From Verrucomicrobiaceae bacterium (GTDB lineage: Bacteria; Verrucomicrobiota; Verrucomicrobiia; Verrucomicrobiales; Verrucomicrobiaceae): a stretch of DNA of 33,398 bases. The translations under genes and the position numbers were made by a program. The notes under the pieces were generated by a model that was given only the letters and a program-made list of their open reading frames with translations, ran no database searches and had not been told where the DNA came from. Numbering within the stretch: the first letter of the stretch is position 1; each line of letters opens with the position of its first letter. The stretch spans positions 1 to 33,398 of the forward strand of contig JAEUHJ010000157.1 of assembly GCA_016795375.1 (NCBI GenBank), given 5' to 3'. Shown here piece by piece: positions 23,911-31,800 of the stretch.

Positions 23911-24708
23911 ATGAAGCGTGAAAAACTCCGCCGTGTGATGTTCGTCGGCAGCGCCTGCCTGTTTTCCTTTCCGTGGCTCACGCCGTGCGTCGGCATCTGG
24001 TCGGCGGCGGCGGTGAATGGCGTGCATGACTCGGTCACGAAGCGCGACGAGCCGCTGAACCGCCTGTCTGATGCGAAGCTCAAGGCATGGGAGGCCAAAC
24101 CGCTGCCGAGGATCGCTGTTTTCGAGCACCAGGGCCTTTCAAGAAGCCTGCTGGTGACGGATGCGGAGCTTTCCGGACCCAACGGCGGACGCAACGCGTC
24201 ACGACCCGGCACCTTCGTCGGCAAAGGCACCTCCGCGCTGGTGGATGGCGTGACTTACACGCTGACCTGGGTGGACCCCTTCACCTGGATTTCTGGCAAC
24301 ATCCTCGACATGGAGCCCACGAAGCCAAAACGGCGTCTGGTGCTGTGCGAGTCGCCGTTTGTGATGATCGAGGCGGGGGACATCCGTTTTGTGCCCGAGG
24401 GCAAAACGGGCGGAGTCCGTCTCGCGAAGGCATCCAATGCCAAAGTGACCGTGATCACGCCCGAAGGCTCGTTCTTTGCCCGTGCGCAGCACATTCATTA
24501 TCGCGGGCCGTCGCAGGAGGTGGTGCTGGAGCAGCCGTGGGGCGTGTATTCCGGCACGCAGGATCTTGTGCCTGCCAAGCCCGGCTCCACGATGCGGTTG
24601 AACTTCGTGAAGCGCGGTGTTTCGAGCGCGGGCGGGGTGATCGACCGGGAGAGAAGCCGGAATCGTATTGACGGGCTCTTGCTGCAGAAGCGTCCGGCAG
24701 CCCGATAA
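23911..24708 (+). CDS. Secreted or membrane-anchored protein of unknown function, last gene of the Tes-like operon
   Basis: The 265-residue protein starts 3 bases after the Lgt-like stop. Its N-terminus is basic (MKREKLRR) followed by a hydrophobic segment (VMFVGSACLFSFPWLTPCVGIW), a signal anchor or signal peptide. The rest is soluble and strand-rich, with a segment VTVITPEGSFFARAQHIHYRG faintly reminiscent of LptC/OstA-type periplasmic beta-jellyrolls. That resemblance is weak and is not a family call. Position implies an envelope role alongside the radical SAM and Lgt-like proteins. No catalytic motif seen. Confidence 0.7.
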   Translation: MKREKLRRVMFVGSACLFSFPWLTPCVGIWSAAAVNGVHDSVTKRDEPLNRLSDAKLKAWEAKPLPRIAVFEHQGLSRSLLVTDAELSGPNGGRNASRPGTFVGKGTSALVDGVTYTLTWVDPFTWISGNILDMEPTKPKRRLVLCESPFVMIEAGDIRFVPEGKTGGVRLAKASNAKVTVITPEGSFFARAQHIHYRGPSQEVVLEQPWGVYSGTQDLVPAKPGSTMRLNFVKRGVSSAGGVIDRERSRNRIDGLLLQKRPAAR

Positions 24709-24724
24709 GAAGGCGAATGGCAGG

Positions 24725-24816
24725 CATGGAAGAACTGGGAATGGAAAATGGACAGAGGCGCGACGGGCTTCAGGGCATTCTGCCATTTTCAGTTTTTCAT
24801 CCGCCATTCCTCCATC
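24725..24816. repeat. Palindromic intergenic repeat, copy A
   Basis: The left arm has ATGGAAGAACTGGGAATGG and the right arm CATTTTCAGTTTTTCATCC followed by CCATTCCTCCAT, which is an imperfect reverse complement of the left. Copy B at about 26334-26418 shares ATGGAAGAACT and TTTTCAGTT...CCATTC. The two copies flank the DUF1501 gene. This copy fills most of the 155-base gap and includes part of the DUF1501 leader. Confidence 0.6.
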
Positions 24817-24863
24817 CCTGAACTCGCAAGCTCCCGCGTTTTCCCGGCGTTCTTCTTGCCCAA

Positions 24864-26327
24864 ATGGACCCCTTTCTCGAATTTCACCAGCAGCAGACCC
24901 GCCGTCAATTCTTTGGCAATGTCGGTCTGCGGGCGGGCAACATCGCGCTCGCCAGCATGCTTGGGGCGGAGTTTGCGCGCGCGGCCGCGACCTCGGCGGT
25001 GCATGTGCCGCTGGCAGGGATGCCGCACTTCGCGCCGAAGGCGAAGCGCATCATCTACCTGCACATGAACGGCGCGCCGTCGCAGCTCGATCTGTGGGAC
25101 CACAAGCCGCAGCTCCAGCCGTATTTTGACAAGGATCTGCCAGACAGCATCCGCAACGGCCAGCGCATCACCGGAATGACCAGCGGCCAGGCACGGCTGC
25201 CGGTGGCGCCGAGCATGTTCAAATTCGCGCGGCACGGCCGGTGCGGGCGTTTTGTCAGCGAGCTGCTGCCGCACACGGCGAAGATCGTCGATGAGATCGC
25301 GGTGATCAAAAGCGTCCATACCAGCGCGATCAACCACGACCCGGCCTGCACCTTTGTCATGACCGGCAGCGAGGTGCCGGGCAAGCCGAGCATCGGCTCC
25401 TGGCTCTCCTACGGCCTGGGCAGCGAGAGCAACGACCTGCCGTCCTTCGTGGTCTTTACGCCGAGCTTCCCGGCCACGGGCAATGCGCAGGCGCTTTTCA
25501 CCCGCATGTGGAGCAGCGGCTTCCTGCCTACGAAATACAGCGGCGTGGCCCTGCGCGGCCAGGGCGACCCCGTTTTGTATGTGAAAAATCCCCCTGGCGT
25601 CGATCCTTCAGATCGTCGTGCGATGCTCGATGCGTTGAACCGTCTGAACACGATCAATCACGACCGCGTGGGCGATCCAGAGATCCAGACACGCATCGCC
25701 CAATACGAGATGGCCTTCCGCATGCAGACCAGCGTGCCGGAGCTCACTGATCTGAGCAAGGAGAGCAAGGCCACGCTGGAGATGTATGGCGCGGACGTGC
25801 ATCGCAGCGGCAGCTTCACGCACAGCGCCATCCTCGCACGCCGCCTCATCGAGCGTGGCACGCGGGTGGTGCAGATCCTGCACCGCGGCTGGGACCAGCA
25901 CAGCGGCCTGCCGAAGAACATCGCCGCGCAGGTCAAGGACACCGAGCAGGCCTGCGCCGCGCTGGTGATGGACTTGAAGCAGCGCGGCCTGCTGCAGGAC
26001 ACGCTGGTCGTCTGGGGCGGTGAGTTCGGCCGCACGGTCTATTCGCAAGGTACGCTGACGAAGGACAACTACGGCCGCGACCACCATCCGCGCAATTTCA
26101 CCATGTGGCTGGCCGGCGGCGGCGTGAAAGGCGGCGTCGAACACGGTGAGACCGACGACTTCAGCTACAACATCGTGAAGGATCCCGTCCACATCAACGA
26201 CCTCAACGCCACGATTCTCCACCTCATGGGCATCGATCACCGGAAGTTCAGCTTCAAATTCCAGGGCCTCGACCAGCGCCTCACGGGAGTCGAGGAGCAT
26301 CATCCGGTGAAGGCGGTGCTGGCGTGA
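24864..26327 (+). CDS. DUF1501 family secreted protein
   Basis: This 487-residue protein has a Tat-like N-terminus ([23 protein letters not shown]) as usual for DUF1501. It then has [48 protein letters not shown] and [10 protein letters not shown]...[22 protein letters not shown]. It belongs to the alkaline-phosphatase-like fold and is usually encoded beside a DUF1549/DUF1553 (PSD1) gene. Here the PSD1 gene is 9 kb away and this gene stands alone between two repeat copies. The role is unknown; the pair is suspected in periplasmic polysaccharide metabolism. Confidence 0.93.
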   Translation: MDPFLEFHQQQTRRQFFGNVGLRAGNIALASMLGAEFARAAATSAVHVPLAGMPHFAPKAKRIIYLHMNGAPSQLDLWDHKPQLQPYFDKDLPDSIRNGQRITGMTSGQARLPVAPSMFKFARHGRCGRFVSELLPHTAKIVDEIAVIKSVHTSAINHDPACTFVMTGSEVPGKPSIGSWLSYGLGSESNDLPSFVVFTPSFPATGNAQALFTRMWSSGFLPTKYSGVALRGQGDPVLYVKNPPGVDPSDRRAMLDALNRLNTINHDRVGDPEIQTRIAQYEMAFRMQTSVPELTDLSKESKATLEMYGADVHRSGSFTHSAILARRLIERGTRVVQILHRGWDQHSGLPKNIAAQVKDTEQACAALVMDLKQRGLLQDTLVVWGGEFGRTVYSQGTLTKDNYGRDHHPRNFTMWLAGGGVKGGVEHGETDDFSYNIVKDPVHINDLNATILHLMGIDHRKFSFKFQGLDQRLTGVEEHHPVKAVLA

Positions 26328-26333
26328 GGAGCA

Positions 26334-26418
26334 AATGGAAGAACTCAGAATGATCGAAATCATCCGTTCTCAGGCCATTCCACAATTTTCAGTTCCTCTA
26401 TTTTCCATTCTTTCATTC
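26334..26418. repeat. Palindromic intergenic repeat, copy B
   Basis: The left arm ATGGAAGAACTCAGAATGA and the right arm TTTTCAGTTCCTCTATTTTCC with a following CCATTC form an imperfect palindrome related to copy A at 24725-24816. It fills nearly the whole 100-base gap between the converging DUF1501 and endonuclease/exonuclease/phosphatase genes. It could serve as a transcription terminator structure, but has no clear U-tract. Confidence 0.6.
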
Positions 26419-26427
26419 TGAAAACAC

Positions 26428-27402
26428 TCAGCGCGTGATCTCCACCGTCACCGGACGATGATCCGAGCCCAAGTCCGGCCCGATCACCCGTTTCCGCACG
26501 CTCAGGCCGCCTTTGACGAGCACATGGTCGATGGGGATCATCATCGGCAGCTTCAAGCCCCACGTCGGCGGCCAGACGGGATCAACGGAATGAAAATCAA
26601 GCCCGCCGGTCTCACGCAGCAATCGCATGCCCTCGCACCAGGGCGTGGCATTGAGATCGCCGGCCAGGATGACTTCTCCTTCGATGCTGGCGGCAATGGT
26701 GCCGAGTTGCGAGAGCTGTGAACGCCATTCTCCCGCGCTCTGGCCGCCCATCGGCGGGATCGGGTGCGTGCCGATGAAAGTCAGCGGCACGCCGAGGTGG
26801 TCGAGATTCAGCAGCACGGTCGGTAAAGCCCAGATCGTGAAGCGTCGCACCTCGCTGCTCTTCAAAGGCAGCCGCGTGTAGCAGGCGATGCCGAAGTTGC
26901 CATCGTTCATCTCCTCGACGCGGTGCGGATACTTCACGCGCAGCGGCTCCAGGCTCAGACGCCAGGTCTCGTCCACTTCCAGCAGGCAGACGATGTCCGC
27001 GTCCGCCTGCAACACATGCTCGATGGCGGCGACGTGGTTCTCATTGCCGCTCATCACGTTGAAGGTCATCACCCGCAGCGTCCGGCCGGCCTTCGCTTCG
27101 GCCTTTTCAGCCGTCTGGTGGAAGGCGTGGACGATCTGCGCGTTCCACAGCAGCGAGAGCAGCGCCACGAGAACCATCCAGGTGCGGTGGCGGATCAGCG
27201 CGAAGAGCAGCACCAGTACGCAGACGACGAGGTATTGCAGCCGGAAGTGAGAGAGCAGGTCGAGCGTCCAGTGCAAACGTCCCAGGCTGCCGAGCCAGGT
27301 GCCGGAAAGCGCCAGGAAGGCAATGACCTCGCAAATGCCGCCGAATGAGGCGGACATTTCCAACAGGGAGGGCTTGTCGGCGGGCGGCGCGTCGTCACTC
27401 AT
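26428..27402 (-). CDS. Membrane-anchored endonuclease/exonuclease/phosphatase family protein
   Basis: The 324-residue protein has about three hydrophobic segments in residues 25-95, then an EEP domain from about 108. Motifs are RVMTFNVMSGN, CLLEVDETW (metal-binding Glu near 142), FIGTHPIPP, LAGDLNATPW and GSDHRPVTVEI. The EEP superfamily includes nucleases and phosphodiesterases acting on nucleic acids, inositol phosphates or lipids. The membrane segments place the catalytic domain at the membrane, possibly periplasmic. The start MSDDAPPADKP was chosen; the longer frame overlaps the divergent fabG start. The substrate is unknown. Confidence 0.87.
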   Translation of the reverse strand: MSDDAPPADKPSLLEMSASFGGICEVIAFLALSGTWLGSLGRLHWTLDLLSHFRLQYLVVCVLVLLFALIRHRTWMVLVALLSLLWNAQIVHAFHQTAEKAEAKAGRTLRVMTFNVMSGNENHVAAIEHVLQADADIVCLLEVDETWRLSLEPLRVKYPHRVEEMNDGNFGIACYTRLPLKSSEVRRFTIWALPTVLLNLDHLGVPLTFIGTHPIPPMGGQSAGEWRSQLSQLGTIAASIEGEVILAGDLNATPWCEGMRLLRETGGLDFHSVDPVWPPTWGLKLPMMIPIDHVLVKGGLSVRKRVIGPDLGSDHRPVTVEITR

Positions 27403-27484
27403 CGGGATGGTGGAAGGTGTACGCGACTTGGCGTGCCCGCACCTTCTTCTTGCACGTGGATGGCCGCCGTTCATGGATGAACGC

Positions 27485-28231
27485 ATGGGTAAACTTCAAG
27501 ACAAGGTCGCAGTCGTCACCGGAGCCGGGCGCGGCATCGGCAAAGCCATCGCAGAAGCCTTCGCCGCCGAGGGCGCGAAGGTCGCCGTCGTCAGCCGCAC
27601 GCAGGCCAATTCGCAAAGCGCCGCCGACGCCATCAACGCCGCGCATCCCGGCGCCGCGAAGGCCTACGCTCTCGATGTGGCCGATGGCGCGGCCTGCGCC
27701 GAGGTGGGGAAGCAGATCATCGCCGACTTCGATCATGTGGACATCCTGGTGAACAACGCGGGAGTCACCAAGGACGGTCTGCTGCTGCGCATGAGCGAGG
27801 AGGACTGGGACGCGGTGCTCGACACGAACCTCAAAGGAGCCTTCAACATGGTGAAGGCCGTGCAGCGCAGCATTTTGAAGCAGAAAGGCGCGCGCATCAT
27901 CAACATCGCCTCGGTCATCGGCCTCATCGGCAACGCGGGCCAGGCGAATTACGCGGCCAGCAAGGCCGGGCTCATCGGCTTCACGAAGTCGCTGGCCCGT
28001 GAGTTCGCCGGACGTGGCGTCACCGCGAACTGCATCTGCCCCGGCTTCATCGCCACCGACATGACGCATGTGCTCAACGACCAGGTGAAGGAGGAGATTT
28101 TGAAGAAAATCCCGCTCGGTGATTTCGGCCAGGCGGACGACATCTCCGCCGCCGCGCTCTATCTCGCCAGTCCCGCCGCGCGTTACGTCACCGGGCAGAT
28201 CCTCGCCGTCGATGGCGGCATGGTGATGTAG
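27485..28231 (+). CDS. fabG: 3-oxoacyl-ACP reductase FabG
   Basis: The 248-residue short-chain dehydrogenase has TGAGRGIG (12-19), NNAG (90-93), Asn115, Ser143, Tyr156 and Lys160 (catalytic tetrad), and the C-terminal GQILAVDGGMVM. FabG reduces 3-oxoacyl-ACP with NADPH in fatty acid elongation. High similarity to housekeeping FabG favours that role over other SDRs. It is encoded alone, 19 kb from plsX-fabH; no fabD or acpP follows. An ATG 12 bases upstream (27473) would add MDER. Confidence 0.92.
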   Translation: MGKLQDKVAVVTGAGRGIGKAIAEAFAAEGAKVAVVSRTQANSQSAADAINAAHPGAAKAYALDVADGAACAEVGKQIIADFDHVDILVNNAGVTKDGLLLRMSEEDWDAVLDTNLKGAFNMVKAVQRSILKQKGARIINIASVIGLIGNAGQANYAASKAGLIGFTKSLAREFAGRGVTANCICPGFIATDMTHVLNDQVKEEILKKIPLGDFGQADDISAAALYLASPAARYVTGQILAVDGGMVM

Positions 28232-28235
28232 GCTG

Positions 28236-28260
28236 GATGCTCGATGTTGGATCAAGCATC
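28236..28260. terminator. Possible bidirectional terminator hairpin between fabG and CPBP gene
   Basis: GATGCT at 28236-28241 pairs with AGCATC at 28255-28260 around a 13-base loop, in the 28-base gap between two convergent genes. No U-tract follows, so this is a weak call. The wording GGATGCTCGATGTTGGATC resembles another dispersed repeat type of these phyla. Confidence 0.35.
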
Positions 28261-29099
28261 TAGCCGCCAGCATCGAGAAACATCATCCCGATGATGCTCG
28301 TGCCATTGAACAGGGCGTGCAGCAGCATCGGTGCCAGCAGGCAGCCGGTGATCTCGTAGGCCAGGCAGAACAGCACCGCCAGCATGCACAGCGGCAGCAG
28401 GCTGCCGACGTGCATGTGGATGACCGCGAACATGAGCGACGACGCCAGCGCCGCGAACGGCGCGTCCGTGTAGCGCTTCAGCACGCCATAGACAAAGCCG
28501 CGGAAGAGCGTTTCCTCGGCAAGAGGGGCGATCACGACCGCGGCGACGATCACCAGGAACTTGAATCCGATGCTGCCGGACTCCCGGAACGCGCGCACCG
28601 TCTCCTGCGGCTGCTGGTCCGGCCAGAACTCCTCCAGCCACTTCACGGCGACGGCGGACACAAGGTTCACCGAGATCAAAATGATCACCGTGAAGACCAG
28701 CACCACCAGCGCCAGAGATCGCCAGTGGATGTGCTGCAGGCCGAAGAGCTCCGCCGGATTCAGGCCGCGCATCCGGTGCAGATACAGCAGCAGCGCCGCG
28801 CAGACGAGGAGGTTGAGCACCATGCTGGCCACCAGCCCGCCGGCACTCATGCCACCGTCTGCGCCAGCCCCGCCGGCCTGTTGCGGTTCGATGGCAAAAA
28901 TGAAAAACAGGCCCAGCGCGCCCAGCAGCACGAGATCTGGCATGGCGTAGGGCCGGGAGAGCACCTGCCCCTCGTGATTCCAGGCGGATCCGGGCCGGTA
29001 ACGCCGCAGCATCCAGTAGCCGGCGATCGCCAGCGCCGTGGCGATGCTGACATACACGGAGAGATCGCGCAGGACGGCGCTTGTGCAGGCGTCCGGCAT
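28260..29099 (-). CDS. CPBP family intramembrane glutamic protease
   Basis: The 279-residue polytopic membrane protein has the CPBP/Abi motifs: PLAEETLFRGFVYG (EExxxR), FAVIHMHVG (second His motif) and LLAPMLLHALFNGTS (HxxxN). Rce1-type relatives cut prenylated proteins; bacterial members process or self-protect against peptides, and substrates are mostly unknown. It starts only 2 bases after the sppA stop in the same direction, so the two are one operon. A TTG at 29105 overlapping the sppA stop is an alternative start. Confidence 0.88.
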   Translation of the reverse strand: MPDACTSAVLRDLSVYVSIATALAIAGYWMLRRYRPGSAWNHEGQVLSRPYAMPDLVLLGALGLFFIFAIEPQQAGGAGADGGMSAGGLVASMVLNLLVCAALLLYLHRMRGLNPAELFGLQHIHWRSLALVVLVFTVIILISVNLVSAVAVKWLEEFWPDQQPQETVRAFRESGSIGFKFLVIVAAVVIAPLAEETLFRGFVYGVLKRYTDAPFAALASSLMFAVIHMHVGSLLPLCMLAVLFCLAYEITGCLLAPMLLHALFNGTSIIGMMFLDAGG

Positions 29100-29101
29100 G
29101 C

Positions 29102-30130
29102 TCAATGCGCGTAGTTCGGCGGCAGGTAATACATCATGCCCGGCCGCAGCTTCGGCAGCAGGCCGCCGCCGACGTCCACCTGCACCTTCGCCGGCTGCGG
29201 CGCGGCCTTGGCGGCGGCGAGTACCTCAAAGAATCCCGTGTCCTGGCGGTACCTCACCACGCCGGCGTCCGCCGCCTTGCCCAGCTCGCGCGCTAGTGTG
29301 TACGCATCCTCGATGTAGCCGATCTGATCGACGAGCTTCGCGTTCAGCGCCTCGCGCCCCGTCACCACGCGACCGTCGGCGACGGTGCTCTTGAGCGTGT
29401 CCTTCGGCACGCCGCGCGCTTCGGAAACGATGCCAAGGAAGCGGTCATACATCTGGGTGACGAGGTTCTGGACGTATGCCTTCTCATCATCACGCATCGG
29501 CCGTGCGCCGCTGAGGGAGTCCTTGAACGCGCCGCTGGTGAAGGTCGCCATGCTCAGGCCCACCTTGCCGAAGAGCTCGTGGTAGTTCACGGTTTCCATG
29601 ATCACGCCGATGCTCGCCGTCAGCGTCGTCTCGCTCGCCACGATCTTCGTCGCGCCGCAGGCCACATAGTAGCCGCCGGACGCGGCCATCGAGTCCATGT
29701 AAACCACCACCGGCTTCACCTTCGCGGCCTTTTTGACCGCATTGTAAAGGATGTCGGATGCCGTCACCTCGCCGCCGGGGGAATTGATGTGCAGGACGAC
29801 GGCCTTCACATTCTTGTCCTCCACCGCCTGCTCCAGGGAGCGTTTCAGCGTGTCAATGCCCGGCAGCGCCTCCGCGAACAAACCGCCCGCATCCATCGAC
29901 GAAATGATGCCTTCGAGGTCGATTTGCACGATCTTGTCACGCGTGGGCTTCAAAGCGTTCTGCACTGTCACCTCGTGCAGTTTTTTCTTGGGACGCGCGG
30001 AGGTGAGTCCCGCCTCCATTCCGACATCGAGATCCAGCTTGCCCAGGAGCTGGCCAAGGTTCAATCCCAGGCTGACGACAAGCGCCAGCACGAGCAGCGC
30101 GATCAGGCATCCAGAAGTTTTGTTGCTCAT
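29102..30130 (-). CDS. sppA: Signal peptide peptidase SppA (S49 family)
   Basis: The 342-residue protein has one N-terminal membrane anchor (residues about 7-29). The S49 core follows: AVVLHINSPGGEV, the nucleophile Ser151 in SMAASGGYY, and the probable general base Lys204 in SGAFKDSLSG. The 53-residue Ser-Lys spacing fits the single-domain Bacillus SppA type. SppA digests leftover signal peptides in the membrane. Length matches the short form, not the double-length E. coli enzyme. It is co-transcribed with the CPBP protease. Confidence 0.92.
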   Translation of the reverse strand: MSNKTSGCLIALLVLALVVSLGLNLGQLLGKLDLDVGMEAGLTSARPKKKLHEVTVQNALKPTRDKIVQIDLEGIISSMDAGGLFAEALPGIDTLKRSLEQAVEDKNVKAVVLHINSPGGEVTASDILYNAVKKAAKVKPVVVYMDSMAASGGYYVACGATKIVASETTLTASIGVIMETVNYHELFGKVGLSMATFTSGAFKDSLSGARPMRDDEKAYVQNLVTQMYDRFLGIVSEARGVPKDTLKSTVADGRVVTGREALNAKLVDQIGYIEDAYTLARELGKAADAGVVRYRQDTGFFEVLAAAKAAPQPAKVQVDVGGGLLPKLRPGMMYYLPPNYAH

Positions 30131-30225
30131 AGTGCGGGCAAGCTAGCGCCGCCGGGCCGCTTGCCAAGCCGACGGGTTTGTTTTTTGCTTCGCATGTCCG
30201 AAGAATCAACGCGACACGGCGCGGC

Positions 30226-31665
30226 TCAGTCTTTTTTGAAAAGACCTTTGAGTCCCTTGAAGGTGTCGATGAGTCCTTTGGCCTTCTCCTCGATGCCGCC
30301 GCCGAGCAACCCTTCGAGCCGGCGCTGGATGTCGGGCTTCACCTCGGGATGGGAAAGCGTGCCGGTGATGGTGAGGTCGAAGGAGAGGCGGCCCTGCTCG
30401 TCGGAGAAGCCATCGACGACCATGCGCGAGATCGTGTTCCCCAGGCCGCGGGCGGCGACGCCGCGGACGACCTGCTCCTTCAAGGCGGGGCCGCAATACA
30501 GGCGCGTGAGCATGCCCTGGTTGTCCTTGGCGATGTCCAGCCACGAGTCGCGCTTCACCGTGACCTCGTAGTCGGGCATGGCCAGGTGCGCGTTGTCCAG
30601 GAAGGTGATTCTTTGCTCCTTGACCAGGACATTGACGGCCAGATCCTGCTGCAAGGGGCCGCCGATGCGGATGCCCCGCAGATCGATGCCGTATTTCATG
30701 AGCTTGTCGAGCTGGTCGCCCGCCGCGTCGCCGATGGTCATGTGGCCGCCGAGGACGGAACCGCGGTCGATGACGAGTTTCAGCATCGCCGCCGGGGACC
30801 AGGACATCGTGGCGGGATCGATCGGGTTCACATCGCCCTCGCCATTCACCCGCATGTCAGCGAAACGCACCTGCTGCATGCGCCCGCCGATCTGCGCGAC
30901 GCCTTCGAGCACGGCCCTGGCCCCGAGCCGCGCTTTGAGATGGTTGTGGCCGCCGAGGTCGGCGGGATCGATGTCGATCTCGGTGATGGAGAGGTTGAAG
31001 TCGCTGATCTCGCCGTCGAAACGGGCGTCGGCGCTTTGATTGCTGATGCGGAAATGTCCCTGCTCGATGCTGATCTCCTGGAGGGCGAGGCGTGGAGCCT
31101 GCGGGGAAGGCTCGGGGGCTGCTGTCGGCGGCGGCGCCGTGGCTGGCGGCGTGATCGACCCCACGGCTGAAGCGGGTTGCACGGGAATGGCTCGCGGCAC
31201 GTCCGGCTCGATGCCGGCGGCATCTACCATCGGCCGGGCGAAGAGTCTTTCCACTGAGCTGCCTCCGTCAGGGCTGATGGACTCGCGCACATCCACGCCG
31301 ATGAAGCGGATGATGCGCGGCATGAAATGGCGTTGCAGCAGCGCCTCCGGCACGAGTTCGGCGTAGGCCATGTCCATTTTGACCGGCGCGTCGGGCAGCG
31401 GCGGGCGTTCGGCGAGCGGGCGGCCGACAAACTCATCGCGCGGGGCCACCTTGAAGCCGGAGATGCGCAGCGTCGGCGGCCAGGTGAAGAGCGTGAGCGT
31501 CACGTCGTCGATATGGACGCGGGCGTTGATGTTCTTCTCGGTTTGCCGGACGAGGAAATCCTTGTCCACATAACGGCGCAGCACATACGCGCCGACAAGC
31601 GGGGTGGCGACGGCCAGGAGCAGCAGCAGGCCGAGCAGGATGAGGAGCAGGCGGGCGATCTTCAT
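30226..31665 (-). CDS. AsmA-like membrane-anchored protein
   Basis: The 479-residue protein starts MKIARLLLILLGLLLLLAVA, a single N-terminal helix. The AsmA-type pattern follows: VLRRYVDKDFLVRQTEKNINARVHIDDVTL and repeated beta-strand segments. A Pro/Ala-rich linker (about 165-195) separates it from a second strand-rich part with LLGGGIEEKAKGL near the C-terminus. AsmA-like proteins bridge the inner and outer membranes and are implicated in phospholipid transport. This one is short for the family. Function is inferred from fold-like patterns only. It lies 95 bases upstream of sppA in the same direction. A start 12 bases upstream (31677) is possible. Confidence 0.75.
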   Translation of the reverse strand: MKIARLLLILLGLLLLLAVATPLVGAYVLRRYVDKDFLVRQTEKNINARVHIDDVTLTLFTWPPTLRISGFKVAPRDEFVGRPLAERPPLPDAPVKMDMAYAELVPEALLQRHFMPRIIRFIGVDVRESISPDGGSSVERLFARPMVDAAGIEPDVPRAIPVQPASAVGSITPPATAPPPTAAPEPSPQAPRLALQEISIEQGHFRISNQSADARFDGEISDFNLSITEIDIDPADLGGHNHLKARLGARAVLEGVAQIGGRMQQVRFADMRVNGEGDVNPIDPATMSWSPAAMLKLVIDRGSVLGGHMTIGDAAGDQLDKLMKYGIDLRGIRIGGPLQQDLAVNVLVKEQRITFLDNAHLAMPDYEVTVKRDSWLDIAKDNQGMLTRLYCGPALKEQVVRGVAARGLGNTISRMVVDGFSDEQGRLSFDLTITGTLSHPEVKPDIQRRLEGLLGGGIEEKAKGLIDTFKGLKGLFKKD

Positions 31666-31697
31666 GGCGGTGAGCATAACCAATGACGCACGAATGG

Positions 31698-31717
31698 AAA
31701 TTTGAGATTTCAAATTT
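31698..31717. repeat. AT-rich palindrome upstream of gltX
   Basis: AAATTTGA and TCAAATTT form a perfect 8-bp inverted repeat with a 4-base loop in the 135-base gap between the divergent AsmA-like gene and gltX. It is related to the AT-rich block at 150-178. The rest of the gap holds no recognisable feature. Confidence 0.55.
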
Positions 31718-31800
31718 GAAACGAGGATTCCCGGCTATGATCGCGGCCCGTTTCAAACACCAAAACCGCAGGCAGGATTGCCCGCGCTACTTTCCTCATC

